Shown here: in pieces, positions 16,373 through 25,076 of the stretch
Layout: each line of letters opens with the position of its first letter
Numbering within the stretch: the first letter of the stretch is position 1
Assembly: GCA_964652755.1 (NCBI GenBank)
Contig: CAZZBP010000008.1
Span: 1-47,564, forward strand
DNA from: UBA11795 sp964652755
GTDB lineage: Bacteria > Chloroflexota > Dehalococcoidia > Lucifugimonadales > UBA826
Direction of reading: 5' to 3'
DNA length: 47,564 nt
Position numbers and translations under genes: made by a program
The notes under the pieces: generated by a model
Told to the model about the DNA's origin: nothing
Database searches by the model: none
What the model saw: the letters and a program-made list of their open reading frames with translations, nothing else

Positions 16373-16918
16373 ATGATTGATAAAGAAAAGAATCTCGTCT
16401 GGATAGATCTTGAGATGACGGGCCTTGGTGACGAACACGTAATAATCGAAATTGCCTCCCTGGTTACGGACTCGGACTTAAGGGAACTCGCTACTGGCCC
16501 AGTCTTGGCAATCCATCGTACTAAAGAAGAACTAGAAAACATTAACGAGTGGTCACAAGATCAGCATACAAAATCAGGTTTGATAGATCGTGTTAAAGAG
16601 TCATCCACAACAATTGATATCGCTGACCAAATCACTGTGGACTTTCTAAAGAAATGGGTTGATGAAGGTAAGTCGCCGATCTGTGGAAACTCGGTAGGCA
16701 CTGATAGAAAATTCATTCATCGAGAGATGCCAGGTCTTGACAAGTACCTCCATTACCGAATGATTGATGTTTCCACAATAAAAGAGCTTGTCTTTCGATG
16801 GTATGAAAAGCTGGATCCTCCATCAAAAAAGAGTGAGCATATCGCACTTTCCGACATCAGAGAAAGTATTGAGGAACTGCGGTGGTACAGAGAAAAGGTA
16901 TTCTGTAAATCCAAATGA
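16373..16918 (+). CDS. orn: Oligoribonuclease
   Basis: 181 residues, the standard length. It has all five residues of the DEDDh 3'-5' exonuclease active site: Asp12 and Glu14 in WIDLEMTGL, Asp111 in NSVGTDRKFI, His156 and Asp161 in EHIALSDIRESIEELRWYR. It degrades 2-5 nt RNA pieces and pGpG to mononucleotides. AGAGGA lies 8 nt upstream of ATG. The stop overlaps the start of the CoA-transferase gene by 4 bp (ATGA), so the two are translationally coupled although their functions look unrelated. Confidence 0.95.
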   Translation: MIDKEKNLVWIDLEMTGLGDEHVIIEIASLVTDSDLRELATGPVLAIHRTKEELENINEWSQDQHTKSGLIDRVKESSTTIDIADQITVDFLKKWVDEGKSPICGNSVGTDRKFIHREMPGLDKYLHYRMIDVSTIKELVFRWYEKLDPPSKKSEHIALSDIRESIEELRWYREKVFCKSK

Positions 16919-18324
16919 CATCTCGATCAAGAACCGACTCAGAAGAAGCATTGAAAGATATTTGGGCTGTTGCCAATCTAACTTCAGAAGCCTTGGAATG
17001 GAGCAACTTACAGGGTGAAGAACCCGTACTGCCATCAACTTATAAGACCGGAGTATGCGCACAATCATCTATCGCAGCGGCCGGTCTAGCCGCAGCCGAG
17101 CTATGGCGCCACCGTACTGGTGAGATCCAGACCGTTTCTGTGAATATGAAAGAGGCTGCGATGGCTTTCCGAAGCGAAAGGTATGCCGAATTAGAGGGAA
17201 GACCGGTTCGGAAGGCACCGAATTCAATTCACGGATTTTACAGGTGTGGAGACGAAGGCTGGATCCAGATTCATTCCAACTATCCGAACCACAGAGACGG
17301 GGTTGTCAAAGCTCTTGGATGTGAAGCCTCGAGAGAGGGGGTTGCCGGAAAATTGAATAATCTAGCTGCCTCCGCCGCTGAGGACCTGCTCACTGGATTC
17401 GCACTTCCTGTGGGAATGATGAGAACCCCAGAGGAATGGTCTAGACATCCACAGAGCTTAGCGTTATCAGAATTACCACTTCTAGAGATAGAAAGAATAG
17501 GAGATGGCCCTCCTATAGAGTTTAAATCGAGTCCTCAGAGACCTATGGAAGGGGTCAGAGTACTTGAGATGACAAAGGTCATCGCAGGACCCGTTATCGG
17601 CAGAACCTTAGCTGAGCACGGCGCGGAAATACTCTGGATAAACGGCCCCCAATTAGACGTTATAGAGGCCCTTGTACTAGACATGTCCAGAGGCAAACAC
17701 CCCACAGAAATAGACCTTAGGCATCAAAATGGCAGATCCAAATTACGTGAACTCGCGGCAGGGGCAGATGTTTTCATCCAAGGGTACCGTCCAGGAAGCA
17801 TCGCTTCCAGGGGGTTTTCCCCTGAAGACCTTTCTGAAATAAAGCCTGGGATAATCTGTGTGGAACTGAGCGCTTTTAGTCACCTAGGTCCCTGGTCGCA
17901 TCGCCGGGGTTTTGACAGCATAGTACAAACAGTGAGCGGAATAGGATACGAAGGAGGGCAGGCGGCAGGGCGAGAGGGAATGATCCATCTCCCATGCCAA
18001 GCACTGGATCATGCAACGGGCTATCTAGGGGCATTCGGAACTATGGTTGCATTGTTGCACAGATCAGAAGAGGGAGGTAGCTGGAGGGTCAGGGTTTCAC
18101 TTGCACAAACTGGCAGATGGCTAACATCACTGGGCAAAGCTAATCACATGGATGCCACGGAAATTCCCCGAGAAGAAGTTAATGCATTCTTGCTGTCAGA
18201 ACATTCGCCATACGGAAATATATCTTATACCCGTCCAGCGGCCGTACTTTCCCGAACTGCGAGTTTCTGGGAGCCGGTATCTTCACCGTTTGGCACCTAC
18301 GAACCCAAGTGGCAAACAGAATGA
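16915..18324 (+). CDS. Type III (CaiB/BaiF) CoA-transferase family protein with permuted domain order
   Basis: 469 residues. Residues 200-445 carry the CaiB/BaiF core: GVRVLEMTKVIAGPVIGRTL, the phrase ADVFIQGYRPG, then GFDSIVQ with catalytic-position Asp334, and the closing GGSWRVRVSLAQTGRWL. The first ~190 residues resemble the part that normally follows this core (small domain with GVCAQSSIAAAGLAAAELW, YRCGDEGWIQIHSN and EEWSRHPQ), so the order is C-terminal half, then N-terminal half. From memory, a widespread subfamily shares this layout. It should transfer CoA between carboxylic acids or racemise/activate an acyl-CoA. It overlaps orn by 4 bp. Confidence 0.87.
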   Translation: MTSRSRTDSEEALKDIWAVANLTSEALEWSNLQGEEPVLPSTYKTGVCAQSSIAAAGLAAAELWRHRTGEIQTVSVNMKEAAMAFRSERYAELEGRPVRKAPNSIHGFYRCGDEGWIQIHSNYPNHRDGVVKALGCEASREGVAGKLNNLAASAAEDLLTGFALPVGMMRTPEEWSRHPQSLALSELPLLEIERIGDGPPIEFKSSPQRPMEGVRVLEMTKVIAGPVIGRTLAEHGAEILWINGPQLDVIEALVLDMSRGKHPTEIDLRHQNGRSKLRELAAGADVFIQGYRPGSIASRGFSPEDLSEIKPGIICVELSAFSHLGPWSHRRGFDSIVQTVSGIGYEGGQAAGREGMIHLPCQALDHATGYLGAFGTMVALLHRSEEGGSWRVRVSLAQTGRWLTSLGKANHMDATEIPREEVNAFLLSEHSPYGNISYTRPAAVLSRTASFWEPVSSPFGTYEPKWQTE

Positions 18325-18430
18325 CTTTGGACCGACAAAACATTCTATGGTCTCGTCCATTAAAATTACCTAGTTTTGAGTCTATTATTAATAACTGCAA
18401 AATAAGCAAGTCATTGTCGAAAGTAACTAG

Positions 18431-20131
18431 ATGAATAACCAAGACAAGAATTCAGTAGATTTCATTAGGGCCATTGTGCGAGAAGACCTTGCTTCTGGAA
18501 AGCATGATCAAATCGTTACCCGTTTCCCTCCCGAACCAAATGGGCATCTGCACATAGGCCATGCCACCTCTGTTTGCTTAAATTTTGGTATAGGAAAAGA
18601 GGTGACGAATGGTTATTGCAATTTACGTTTTGACGATACCAATCCTTCAAGGGAAAGCAACGCATTCGTCGAGGCTATTAAACGTGATATAAGGTGGTTG
18701 GGTTTCGATTGGGGGGACAAGGAACTTTATGCTTCTGATTACTTTCAGCAACTCTACGACTACGCAGTTAAATTGGTTATATCAGGCAATGCCTACGTGG
18801 ATAGCCAGTCCCCTGATGAGATAAGAGAATCCCGGGGGACCCTTAAAAAGCCTGGGCAGAATAGTCCCTATCGAGATAGATCGATAGAAGATAATCTAGA
18901 TCTATTCTCCCGAATGAAGTCAGGTGAATTTGAGGAAGCTTCACACGTTTTAAGAGCAAAAATTGACATGTCGTCGCCAAACCTGAATTTGCGTGATCCT
19001 GTCATGTACAGAATCCTCAGATCTCTTCACCATCAGACTGGGAACGAATGGCCAATATACCCCATGTACGATTTCGCCCACGGCCTATCCGATTCAATTG
19101 AGGGTGTCACTCATTCACTATGTACCATGGAATATGAGGATCATCGACCTCTTTACGACTGGTTTCTCACCCAACTTGGTGTATTTCCTTCCAGACAAAT
19201 AGAATTTGGAAAGGTTTTGCTTAGTCATACCATTCTTAGCAAGAGAAACCTTCTTAGGCTAGTAGAGTCTGGGCATGTGGACGGATGGGACGATCCTCGG
19301 ATGCCAACCTTATCTGGTATGAGGCGGTTGGGCTTTACCCCAGAATCAATACGCGACTTCTGTGGGCGAGTAGGAATCACAAGACGCTCCAACATAGCAG
19401 ATATCGCATTACTGGAACACTGCCTTCGTGAGGATCTTAATAAACGTGCCGAAAGAAGAATGGCTGTTCTTAACCCGCTGAAGATAACAATAACAAATTA
19501 TCCAGAAAATCAAGTTGAATACTTGACTGCAGTAAACAACCCCGAAGACAAGTCTGCAGGATCTAGGGAAATCCCGTTCTCGAGAGATTTATACATCGAG
19601 CGTGAAGACTTCATGGAAGATCCTCCTAAAAAATTCTTCAGACTTACGCCAGGAAGGGAAATCAGACTGAGATACGGATTTTTCATAAAGTGTGTAAATG
19701 TCATAAAAGATCCTGATAGCGGCAATCTGACGGAACTACAATGTACGTATGATCCAGAAACTCGGGGTGGATTCGCGCCAGATGGAAGGAAAGTAAGGGC
19801 GACAATTCACTGGGTTAGTGCCCAGCACGCTATACCTTCAGAAGTCAGGCTTTATGATCGCCTCTGTTCCGACCCCAATCCAGACATTTCTTCCGCGCAA
19901 AAGCTAGAAACCGTCTTAAATCCGCATTCTCTCGATGTTATCAAAGAAGCAATGCTAGAACCTTCGCTCAAAATTGCCAGCCCCGGTGAGAAATACCAGT
20001 TCGAACGACTGGGATACTTCTGCGCAGACTCTGAGGATTCAAAACCAGGAATACCTGTATTCAACCGGACAGTAACTCTAAGGGATACATGGGCAAGACT
20101 TCAGAAATCTGGAAAAAAGACTCGATCATAA
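18431..20131 (+). CDS. glnS: Glutaminyl-tRNA synthetase
   Basis: 566 residues, class I synthetase. The HIGH motif (41-44) lies in PPEPNGHLHIGHA, and the KMSKS-type motif is ILSKR (268-272). GlnRS-specific sequence runs through YPMYDFAHGLSDSIEG and LCTMEYEDHRPLYDW, and a C-terminal anticodon-binding beta-barrel covers about 340-550. The PPEPNG and THSLCTMEYEDHRP phrases separate it from GluRS. It charges tRNA-Gln directly, so the cell need not rely on GatCAB transamidation. It stands alone, 106 bp after the CoA-transferase gene, and converges with the MFS gene. Confidence 0.96.
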   Translation: MNNQDKNSVDFIRAIVREDLASGKHDQIVTRFPPEPNGHLHIGHATSVCLNFGIGKEVTNGYCNLRFDDTNPSRESNAFVEAIKRDIRWLGFDWGDKELYASDYFQQLYDYAVKLVISGNAYVDSQSPDEIRESRGTLKKPGQNSPYRDRSIEDNLDLFSRMKSGEFEEASHVLRAKIDMSSPNLNLRDPVMYRILRSLHHQTGNEWPIYPMYDFAHGLSDSIEGVTHSLCTMEYEDHRPLYDWFLTQLGVFPSRQIEFGKVLLSHTILSKRNLLRLVESGHVDGWDDPRMPTLSGMRRLGFTPESIRDFCGRVGITRRSNIADIALLEHCLREDLNKRAERRMAVLNPLKITITNYPENQVEYLTAVNNPEDKSAGSREIPFSRDLYIEREDFMEDPPKKFFRLTPGREIRLRYGFFIKCVNVIKDPDSGNLTELQCTYDPETRGGFAPDGRKVRATIHWVSAQHAIPSEVRLYDRLCSDPNPDISSAQKLETVLNPHSLDVIKEAMLEPSLKIASPGEKYQFERLGYFCADSEDSKPGIPVFNRTVTLRDTWARLQKSGKKTRS

Positions 20132-20137
20132 GCAATG

Positions 20138-21427
20138 TTATTCAGCTTCCCTGTTAGGTTTCCTAGCCAACAAGAATCCGAGGCTACCAATAAACGAGAC
20201 GGTAGCAAGGCTGTAAAAGGCCATAACGTAACTGCCCTGTGCATCATACATCCTTGCAGCTACGACAGGGCCGATCATCATCATCACTGACATAGGTCCC
20301 ATAGAGAGTCCTAGTACTTTCCCAAACGCCCTACGGCCAAAATACTCTCCCCGAATGGCAGTTCCCAAGGGAATCCTAGCGCCGAATCCCAATCCGTATG
20401 TAAAAATAAATATCGGGGCAAGGTAAACCGAAGTGATAAAAGTCGCGGTGATTGTTCCCACCGCCTGTAGGCACCCGAAAACACAGAGGGCCACATTTTT
20501 TCTTACTCTATCCCCAAGCCATCCACCGAAAATCTGCGCGACGCCAGAAAATCCCATAGTTGCTCCCCATATCCATGCACCTGTTTGTACAGGTATTCCT
20601 TGATCCTTGAGGGCTAAAATCATGTGTACCATCATTGTTCCTATCAACATCGTAGAACAGGCATTACATATAGAAAGTATCCAAAATGCCGGAATCTTCA
20701 AAACCTGCGTTATTGTGTAATCTAGATCCAAATTTTTCTGTACTTGACCCGCCGATTCCACGGATTTTGACCTAGATACAAGACCGTCGGGGACTTCCCC
20801 AAACTCCTCAGGAGAATTCCTTATCAAACGGGTAATTGGGAAAGCAATTAAAAGAAAGAAAATCCCTAAACTCATTGAGGTCGTTTGCCATCCAACGTTG
20901 TCAGGAACGACAAACCAGGCCAAAGCGGGGACCAAAAGAAAACTCCCGAGGGAAAATCCAATACCGCCAACCCCCATAGCCATACTTCTCCTCTTATCAA
21001 ACCAGTTATTAATAACAGTCATCATTGGAAGCCAGCCACCGCCTGAGGCACCGAACATAATGACCCCGTAAGCGAGGTAGAACATCCAGAGGGTGTGCGT
21101 TTGACTCAAAATCAAGAATCCGACACCTATTATCGAGACTCCAGCAAGTACGACATTTTTAGGCCCTACCTTATCGACGAGGATTCCAACCAGAGGCCCT
21201 ATAATGCTGCCCTCCAATTGGCCCAAAGAGAATGCAAGAGACAATTGAGTACGACTCCAACCGAATTCACTCTCCAAAGCATCCACCCATATACCAACAC
21301 CTCCAAATGTAGGAGAACCAGTTGTGGCATTAAGAAAGAGAGTGATTATAACCAACCACCATCCGTAGAAAAGAGAGCTACGCCATGTGAATATCGGTTG
21401 CTTACCGATTAACTTGGCAAGGTTCAT
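20138..21427 (-). CDS. MFS transporter, monocarboxylate/oxalate:formate antiporter-like
   Basis: 429 residues, about 12 helices. The N-terminal part has the family pattern FYGWWLVII, VDALESEFGWSRTQLSLAFS and PLVGILVDKVGPK (motif A-like), typical of monocarboxylate/oxalate-formate carriers, and a charged cytoplasmic loop separates the halves (about 205-235). It probably imports or exchanges a small organic anion. It diverges across 480 bp from the two-subunit keto-acid decarboxylase genes, which suggests a shared substrate, though this is inference. No strong Shine-Dalgarno precedes the ATG. Confidence 0.87.
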   Translation of the reverse strand: MNLAKLIGKQPIFTWRSSLFYGWWLVIITLFLNATTGSPTFGGVGIWVDALESEFGWSRTQLSLAFSLGQLEGSIIGPLVGILVDKVGPKNVVLAGVSIIGVGFLILSQTHTLWMFYLAYGVIMFGASGGGWLPMMTVINNWFDKRRSMAMGVGGIGFSLGSFLLVPALAWFVVPDNVGWQTTSMSLGIFFLLIAFPITRLIRNSPEEFGEVPDGLVSRSKSVESAGQVQKNLDLDYTITQVLKIPAFWILSICNACSTMLIGTMMVHMILALKDQGIPVQTGAWIWGATMGFSGVAQIFGGWLGDRVRKNVALCVFGCLQAVGTITATFITSVYLAPIFIFTYGLGFGARIPLGTAIRGEYFGRRAFGKVLGLSMGPMSVMMMIGPVVAARMYDAQGSYVMAFYSLATVSFIGSLGFLLARKPNREAE

Positions 21428-21907
21428 AAATAAAGGGGGCCTTTCTTCTCGATTTCAGATGTCAGCACTGGCAATTCCAAACGTACAGCCACCTGTTATT
21501 GCGATAATAGTAATTCATGAATCCTATATCAGTAAACAAGAAAATAGATTGGATTGTTAAAGTTGGTCGTTATCTAACGCGACCACGCTGGTTCAATTTT
21601 CAAAATAAAGCGGTTGGACTTATGGGTTCGGACCTGGCCTTAGTTTCATATTTTCTGCCAATTCGAAAGCTCTACCTTTAATTCAACGAAACATATACTT
21701 ACCCTTCCTTGCTATGAGACTTTACGTATAGAGAAACCACCGCGTGTATTACTTTGTCCCCTCCATTTCAATGTGCCACGACACACATATCTGAGTCGTA
21801 TATACTTGCGCCACTCAAGCATGTGAGGAAAAACAACAAGATAAACTCGAGTCAGCTTGGGATGCCTGAGGCACTTCGAATAGAACTACGAATATGGAGG
21901 TATAACC
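21428..21907. other. 480 bp intergenic region between divergent MFS and decarboxylase genes
   Basis: I see no recognisable gene, tRNA or long hairpin. A 54-codon open frame (21517-21681) has no Shine-Dalgarno and no recognisable product, so it is not called. The region must hold promoters for both divergent units. The Shine-Dalgarno TGGAGG of the plus-strand gene is at 21895-21900, 7 nt before its ATG. Confidence 0.5.
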
Positions 21908-22426
21908 ATGGTGGAACAGCAAACAGAGATCTTAAGGCCAGAAACCCTGATTGAAGAGTTCCAAAAGAACGGTGTTACTCACATAATAACCATCCCTGAT
22001 AGTGAAACAAACTACCTATATGAACTCATGGAGAAACAAGAATCTTTAGATGTAGTCCCTGTTTCAAGGGAAGGCGAATCAATGTCTGTCGCTCTAGGTC
22101 TAAACGTAGCAGGGAAAGTACCTGTTGTACTAATCCAAAATACTGGGATGATGGAATCTGGAGATTCCATTAGAGGCATGGCACTTGATGCCGGGTTCCC
22201 CCTGCTGATGGTAGTAGGATATCGAGGCTGGACAAGAAAAGGGAACACGCCTGACTCTGCAGCTGTATACACAGAGCCATTCTTAAACGCATTCAGACTC
22301 AATTACTACCTCGTAGAGCACGACGAAGACGGCCCTAGGATTAGCGAAGCTTTCGAAGAAACTCGCCGCACCAAACGTCCTGTTGTGGTTCTTATTGGAG
22401 ACGAGTATCACGGTTTTAATAGATGA
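21908..22426 (+). CDS. Two-subunit TPP decarboxylase, PYR (alpha) subunit, sulfopyruvate/phosphonopyruvate decarboxylase-like
   Basis: 172 residues, equal to the N-terminal TPP-binding (PYR) domain only. Glu55 in VSREGESMSVALG is the cofactor-activating glutamate. QNTGMMESGDSIRGM corresponds to the QNSGLGN segment of ComD and of phosphonopyruvate decarboxylase, and the domain ends with RPVVVLIGDEY. The matching C-terminal domain is the next gene, as in ComDE. The enzyme should decarboxylate a 3-substituted pyruvate (sulfopyruvate, phosphonopyruvate or a relative). GGAGG lies 7 nt before ATG. The gap to the beta subunit is 50 bp. Confidence 0.85.
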   Translation: MVEQQTEILRPETLIEEFQKNGVTHIITIPDSETNYLYELMEKQESLDVVPVSREGESMSVALGLNVAGKVPVVLIQNTGMMESGDSIRGMALDAGFPLLMVVGYRGWTRKGNTPDSAAVYTEPFLNAFRLNYYLVEHDEDGPRISEAFEETRRTKRPVVVLIGDEYHGFNR

Positions 22427-22476
22427 ATCTAAACCAGATATACATTTGGAAGTCCACTTTTATTAGGAGTAATTGA

Positions 22477-23061
22477 ATGATCGAGGCAAAAAAGGTATTT
22501 GAAGCATTTCAAGAACACAGAGGAGACGCAATTGTCTCTGCACAAGGAACTTCCGGAAAGCATTGGTCTGACATAACGACAAACCTTAGTCGCGACATCT
22601 CACTAGGGGGAGCCATGGGACAGTCAACTTCGGCTATATTCGGGCTAGCACTTGGGTTACCTGACCAGAAAGTTGTTCACTTTGATACAGAGGGTGCACT
22701 TCTAATGAATCTAGGCGTTTTAGCCTCGGTCGCTGGCAAGCAACCGGAAAATTTCGTCCATTTCCTTTTGGACAATGGTTGCTACGCGACTACTGGTGGG
22801 CAGCCAGTACCGAACTCGGAGGAAATAGACTATGCGGTCATAGCAGAGGGTTCAGGTTATGCCGCGACATACAGTTTCGATGACCTAGAAGAACTTTCAA
22901 CTAGCCTTGACGAGATTATGAACAAGAAAGGCCCCGTTTTTGTGGCTATCAAAGTTGAAGCCGAGGTAGAAAACCTTCCGATAGGTCTGAGGGAACGACG
23001 AGAGACCCGAAATAGAGCTCAGACTATTACTGATTTGAGACAGGAGCTTGGAATCAGCTAG
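22477..23061 (+). CDS. Two-subunit TPP decarboxylase, PP (beta) subunit, with altered Mg-TPP motif
   Basis: 194 residues, the C-terminal TPP-binding domain of a ComE-like decarboxylase: SLGGAMGQSTSAIFGLALG, then LLMNLGVLAS and LLDNGCYATTGGQP. The Mg-TPP motif, normally GDGS..MNLG, reads DTEGALLMNLG, so the metal-binding Asp is replaced by Glu72 and the first Gly by Thr71; the closing Asn100 is kept. Glu can still bind Mg, so activity is possible. AGGAG lies 8 nt before ATG. Its stop overlaps the opposite-strand DUF gene by 8 bp. Confidence 0.84.
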   Translation: MIEAKKVFEAFQEHRGDAIVSAQGTSGKHWSDITTNLSRDISLGGAMGQSTSAIFGLALGLPDQKVVHFDTEGALLMNLGVLASVAGKQPENFVHFLLDNGCYATTGGQPVPNSEEIDYAVIAEGSGYAATYSFDDLEELSTSLDEIMNKKGPVFVAIKVEAEVENLPIGLRERRETRNRAQTITDLRQELGIS

Positions 23062-23428
23062 ATCTGTATTCGTTATTATCCAAAGGAACCCTCAACCACG
23101 AGATTATCTTTCTGATTGAATCGTACGCTTCGAGACGGGCTTGATCCGTGTCCGCCTCTTCCGCCTTTGTAATAATCCCAGACATCTTCTCCACCATATC
23201 GGGGCCAATTTCAAGCAAGGCATCACTACCAGAGGCAGCCCATTTGCAGAGAACGTAACGGATCACGGCCCCTACCGGAATATCCAAGTTTCTACTGAGC
23301 CTATTAACGGTCGGAAACGGATCATCAATCGTGTAGAGCGCCATTTCGCGTTTGAAATTGACATCTTTATCGTCTGGATTATCTTCCCAGGTGAATCGCT
23401 CTAGCGTCACAGCTCTCTGTGATCCCAT
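23054..23428 (-). CDS. Small conserved protein, resembles DUF6027
   Basis: 124 residues, soluble, function unknown. The pattern NFKREMALYTIDDPFPTVNR followed by DIPVGAVIRYVLCKWAASGS and a helical tail ending in a conserved Trp resembles, from memory, the DUF6027 proteins known mainly in actinobacteria; the IPVGAVIRYVL segment could be a helix-turn-helix-like pair. It starts 15 bp after the stop of the phosphodiesterase gene on the same strand, with AAGGAGA as Shine-Dalgarno, so the two form a transcription unit. A role with the phosphodiesterase or decarboxylase is only suggested by position. Confidence 0.65.
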   Translation of the reverse strand: MGSQRAVTLERFTWEDNPDDKDVNFKREMALYTIDDPFPTVNRLSRNLDIPVGAVIRYVLCKWAASGSDALLEIGPDMVEKMSGIITKAEEADTDQARLEAYDSIRKIISWLRVPLDNNEYRSS

Positions 23429-23443
23429 AGAATTCTAATCTCC

Positions 23444-24898
23444 TTATATTTGTGTATTCTGAACTGATGAATTCCCTTCATCCAGATAAATAGAGTTATC
23501 AACTCTTGAAACAGTTATGGTTTGTTTATAGATATGTTTTTCGGTTTTTCTAGTCGCAACATATTCTCTGGTCTCCGACACTATCTCATCTTCAAAATCA
23601 GAAAAGGCTTCTTCCAGCACTCTTCCGTCAATAGATTCGGGGACAGCAACATCTAAAAGATCCAGAACGGTGGGCATCACGTCTATATTTCCGCTAGGTG
23701 AAAGTATGCGTTCGCCTTTCCTGAAACTCGGCCCTCTGCATAAAAGGGTATTGTTCATCTCGTGCCTGCTCATTGAACCATGTTGACCAAGACCAGCGGC
23801 TCCACCGGTTGAGTAAACATGCCCAGCAAATCGTTCAACGTTCATCTCAGAAGTCCATTTGAAGGAGACCGTAATATCAGGACACCTAGGACCATCGTAA
23901 GAGATAACTGAAGCGGAAATCGTACCTTCTATTTTACCTAACCTTTCAGAGGTCAGTACCGCGCCACACCATTCATTTGAAATCAACCATCTCACGATTC
24001 TATCTGCTAAGTCCCGGTTAGAGTCACCCACATAAATAAGAGCGCTACCTCCATTGGACGCAACTAGAACACCCTCAGGCCCTGGACCCACATGAAATCC
24101 TGCTCTTTTCATTTCCCCCTCGATATCCACGGTTCCTATGATCGTAGAATAGCCGTGGTCTGATAAAACCAATACGTCTGCATTTTTATGATTTGGAGAA
24201 GTTTCAATGTAATCTAGAAGCCTTCCAAACTGAGCGTCGGCCTGAGAGAGTGCGACGCGAGACTCTAAAGATCCCACGCCAAAAGCATGCTGCGATTTGT
24301 CAGGCTCTGAAGACCATATAAGTGCCACATCGGGATTTTTTTCTTCCAAAACAAAATCCAAAAATATATCCATAGCATGAACATATCTATCTGTGTTTGG
24401 TATCGATTCCACTGGCCATTCTCCGAAGCTACCTGACAAGCTGGCATGTAATGATGATGGTATAGAGAATTCAGGATGAATAGTTGCACCACCAAACTCT
24501 TCCCCCCGTGGGTTGTGTACATATGCGTTACCACTCGTCCCGACCCCTATAGACATGTACTCCAAGCCAACTGCACCAAGTATTTCCTGCAGGGTCGGTG
24601 TGTGCAGCACCGGTAGACCCGACGATGCTATAGCTGAGAGTTCTGGTTCCATGGCAGAAAGCACTATGCCCGAATCAAAGTCCCTTGCCACGAACGTATT
24701 TCCTGGCAAACCATGCGAGCCTGGGTTAACACCTGTCACCATCGACGCCGCATTGATTCTAGTAACAGACGGAAATACCGGATGATGACTCTCGAAGAAA
24801 CATCCGTCCTGAGAAAGCTGATGAATGTTGGGACAGGCCGAAGAATCGATCTGTGCTGGCTGGAGACCGTCAAAGACTGCTATTACTACCTTGGTCAA
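23444..24898 (-). CDS. Alkaline-phosphatase-superfamily phosphodiesterase/nucleotide pyrophosphatase (phosphonoacetate hydrolase-like)
   Basis: 484 residues with the full two-zinc site of the NPP family. Asp10 (VFDGLQ), nucleophile Thr46 (FPSVTRIN), Asp200 and His204 (EPDKSQHAFG), Asp247 and His248 (LSDHGY), and His373 (GQHGSM) are all present. There is no signal peptide, so it is cytoplasmic, which fits phosphonoacetate hydrolase-like or AP-like diesterases better than secreted NPPs. It could cleave a phosphodiester, a phosphonate or a phosphoglycerate-type ester. The start is TTG with GAGGTGA just upstream and an in-frame TGA three codons before it. It diverges from the oxaloacetate decarboxylase-like gene. 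Confidence 0.86.
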   Translation of the reverse strand: MTKVVIAVFDGLQPAQIDSSACPNIHQLSQDGCFFESHHPVFPSVTRINAASMVTGVNPGSHGLPGNTFVARDFDSGIVLSAMEPELSAIASSGLPVLHTPTLQEILGAVGLEYMSIGVGTSGNAYVHNPRGEEFGGATIHPEFSIPSSLHASLSGSFGEWPVESIPNTDRYVHAMDIFLDFVLEEKNPDVALIWSSEPDKSQHAFGVGSLESRVALSQADAQFGRLLDYIETSPNHKNADVLVLSDHGYSTIIGTVDIEGEMKRAGFHVGPGPEGVLVASNGGSALIYVGDSNRDLADRIVRWLISNEWCGAVLTSERLGKIEGTISASVISYDGPRCPDITVSFKWTSEMNVERFAGHVYSTGGAAGLGQHGSMSRHEMNNTLLCRGPSFRKGERILSPSGNIDVMPTVLDLLDVAVPESIDGRVLEEAFSDFEDEIVSETREYVATRKTEKHIYKQTITVSRVDNSIYLDEGNSSVQNTQI

Positions 24899-25076
24899 AA
24901 CATATCACCTCTATATCAGAAAATATTATTGCCCCCCCGATCGCAAGTCGTTTGCCACTCTACCACTATTGGCATATCAAGAAGCTTAAGCGGCGTAAAA
25001 GCTTTATATTTATCCTCTGCTAGACTTCCGCCTCAAGCAAACTCGTTTTGGATGATACCTAAAAAGGGGGATTTAT

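Noticed and set aside
21517..21681. 54-codon open frame in the divergent spacer
   Set aside because: No Shine-Dalgarno, no recognisable product, and located in a region that must hold promoters.
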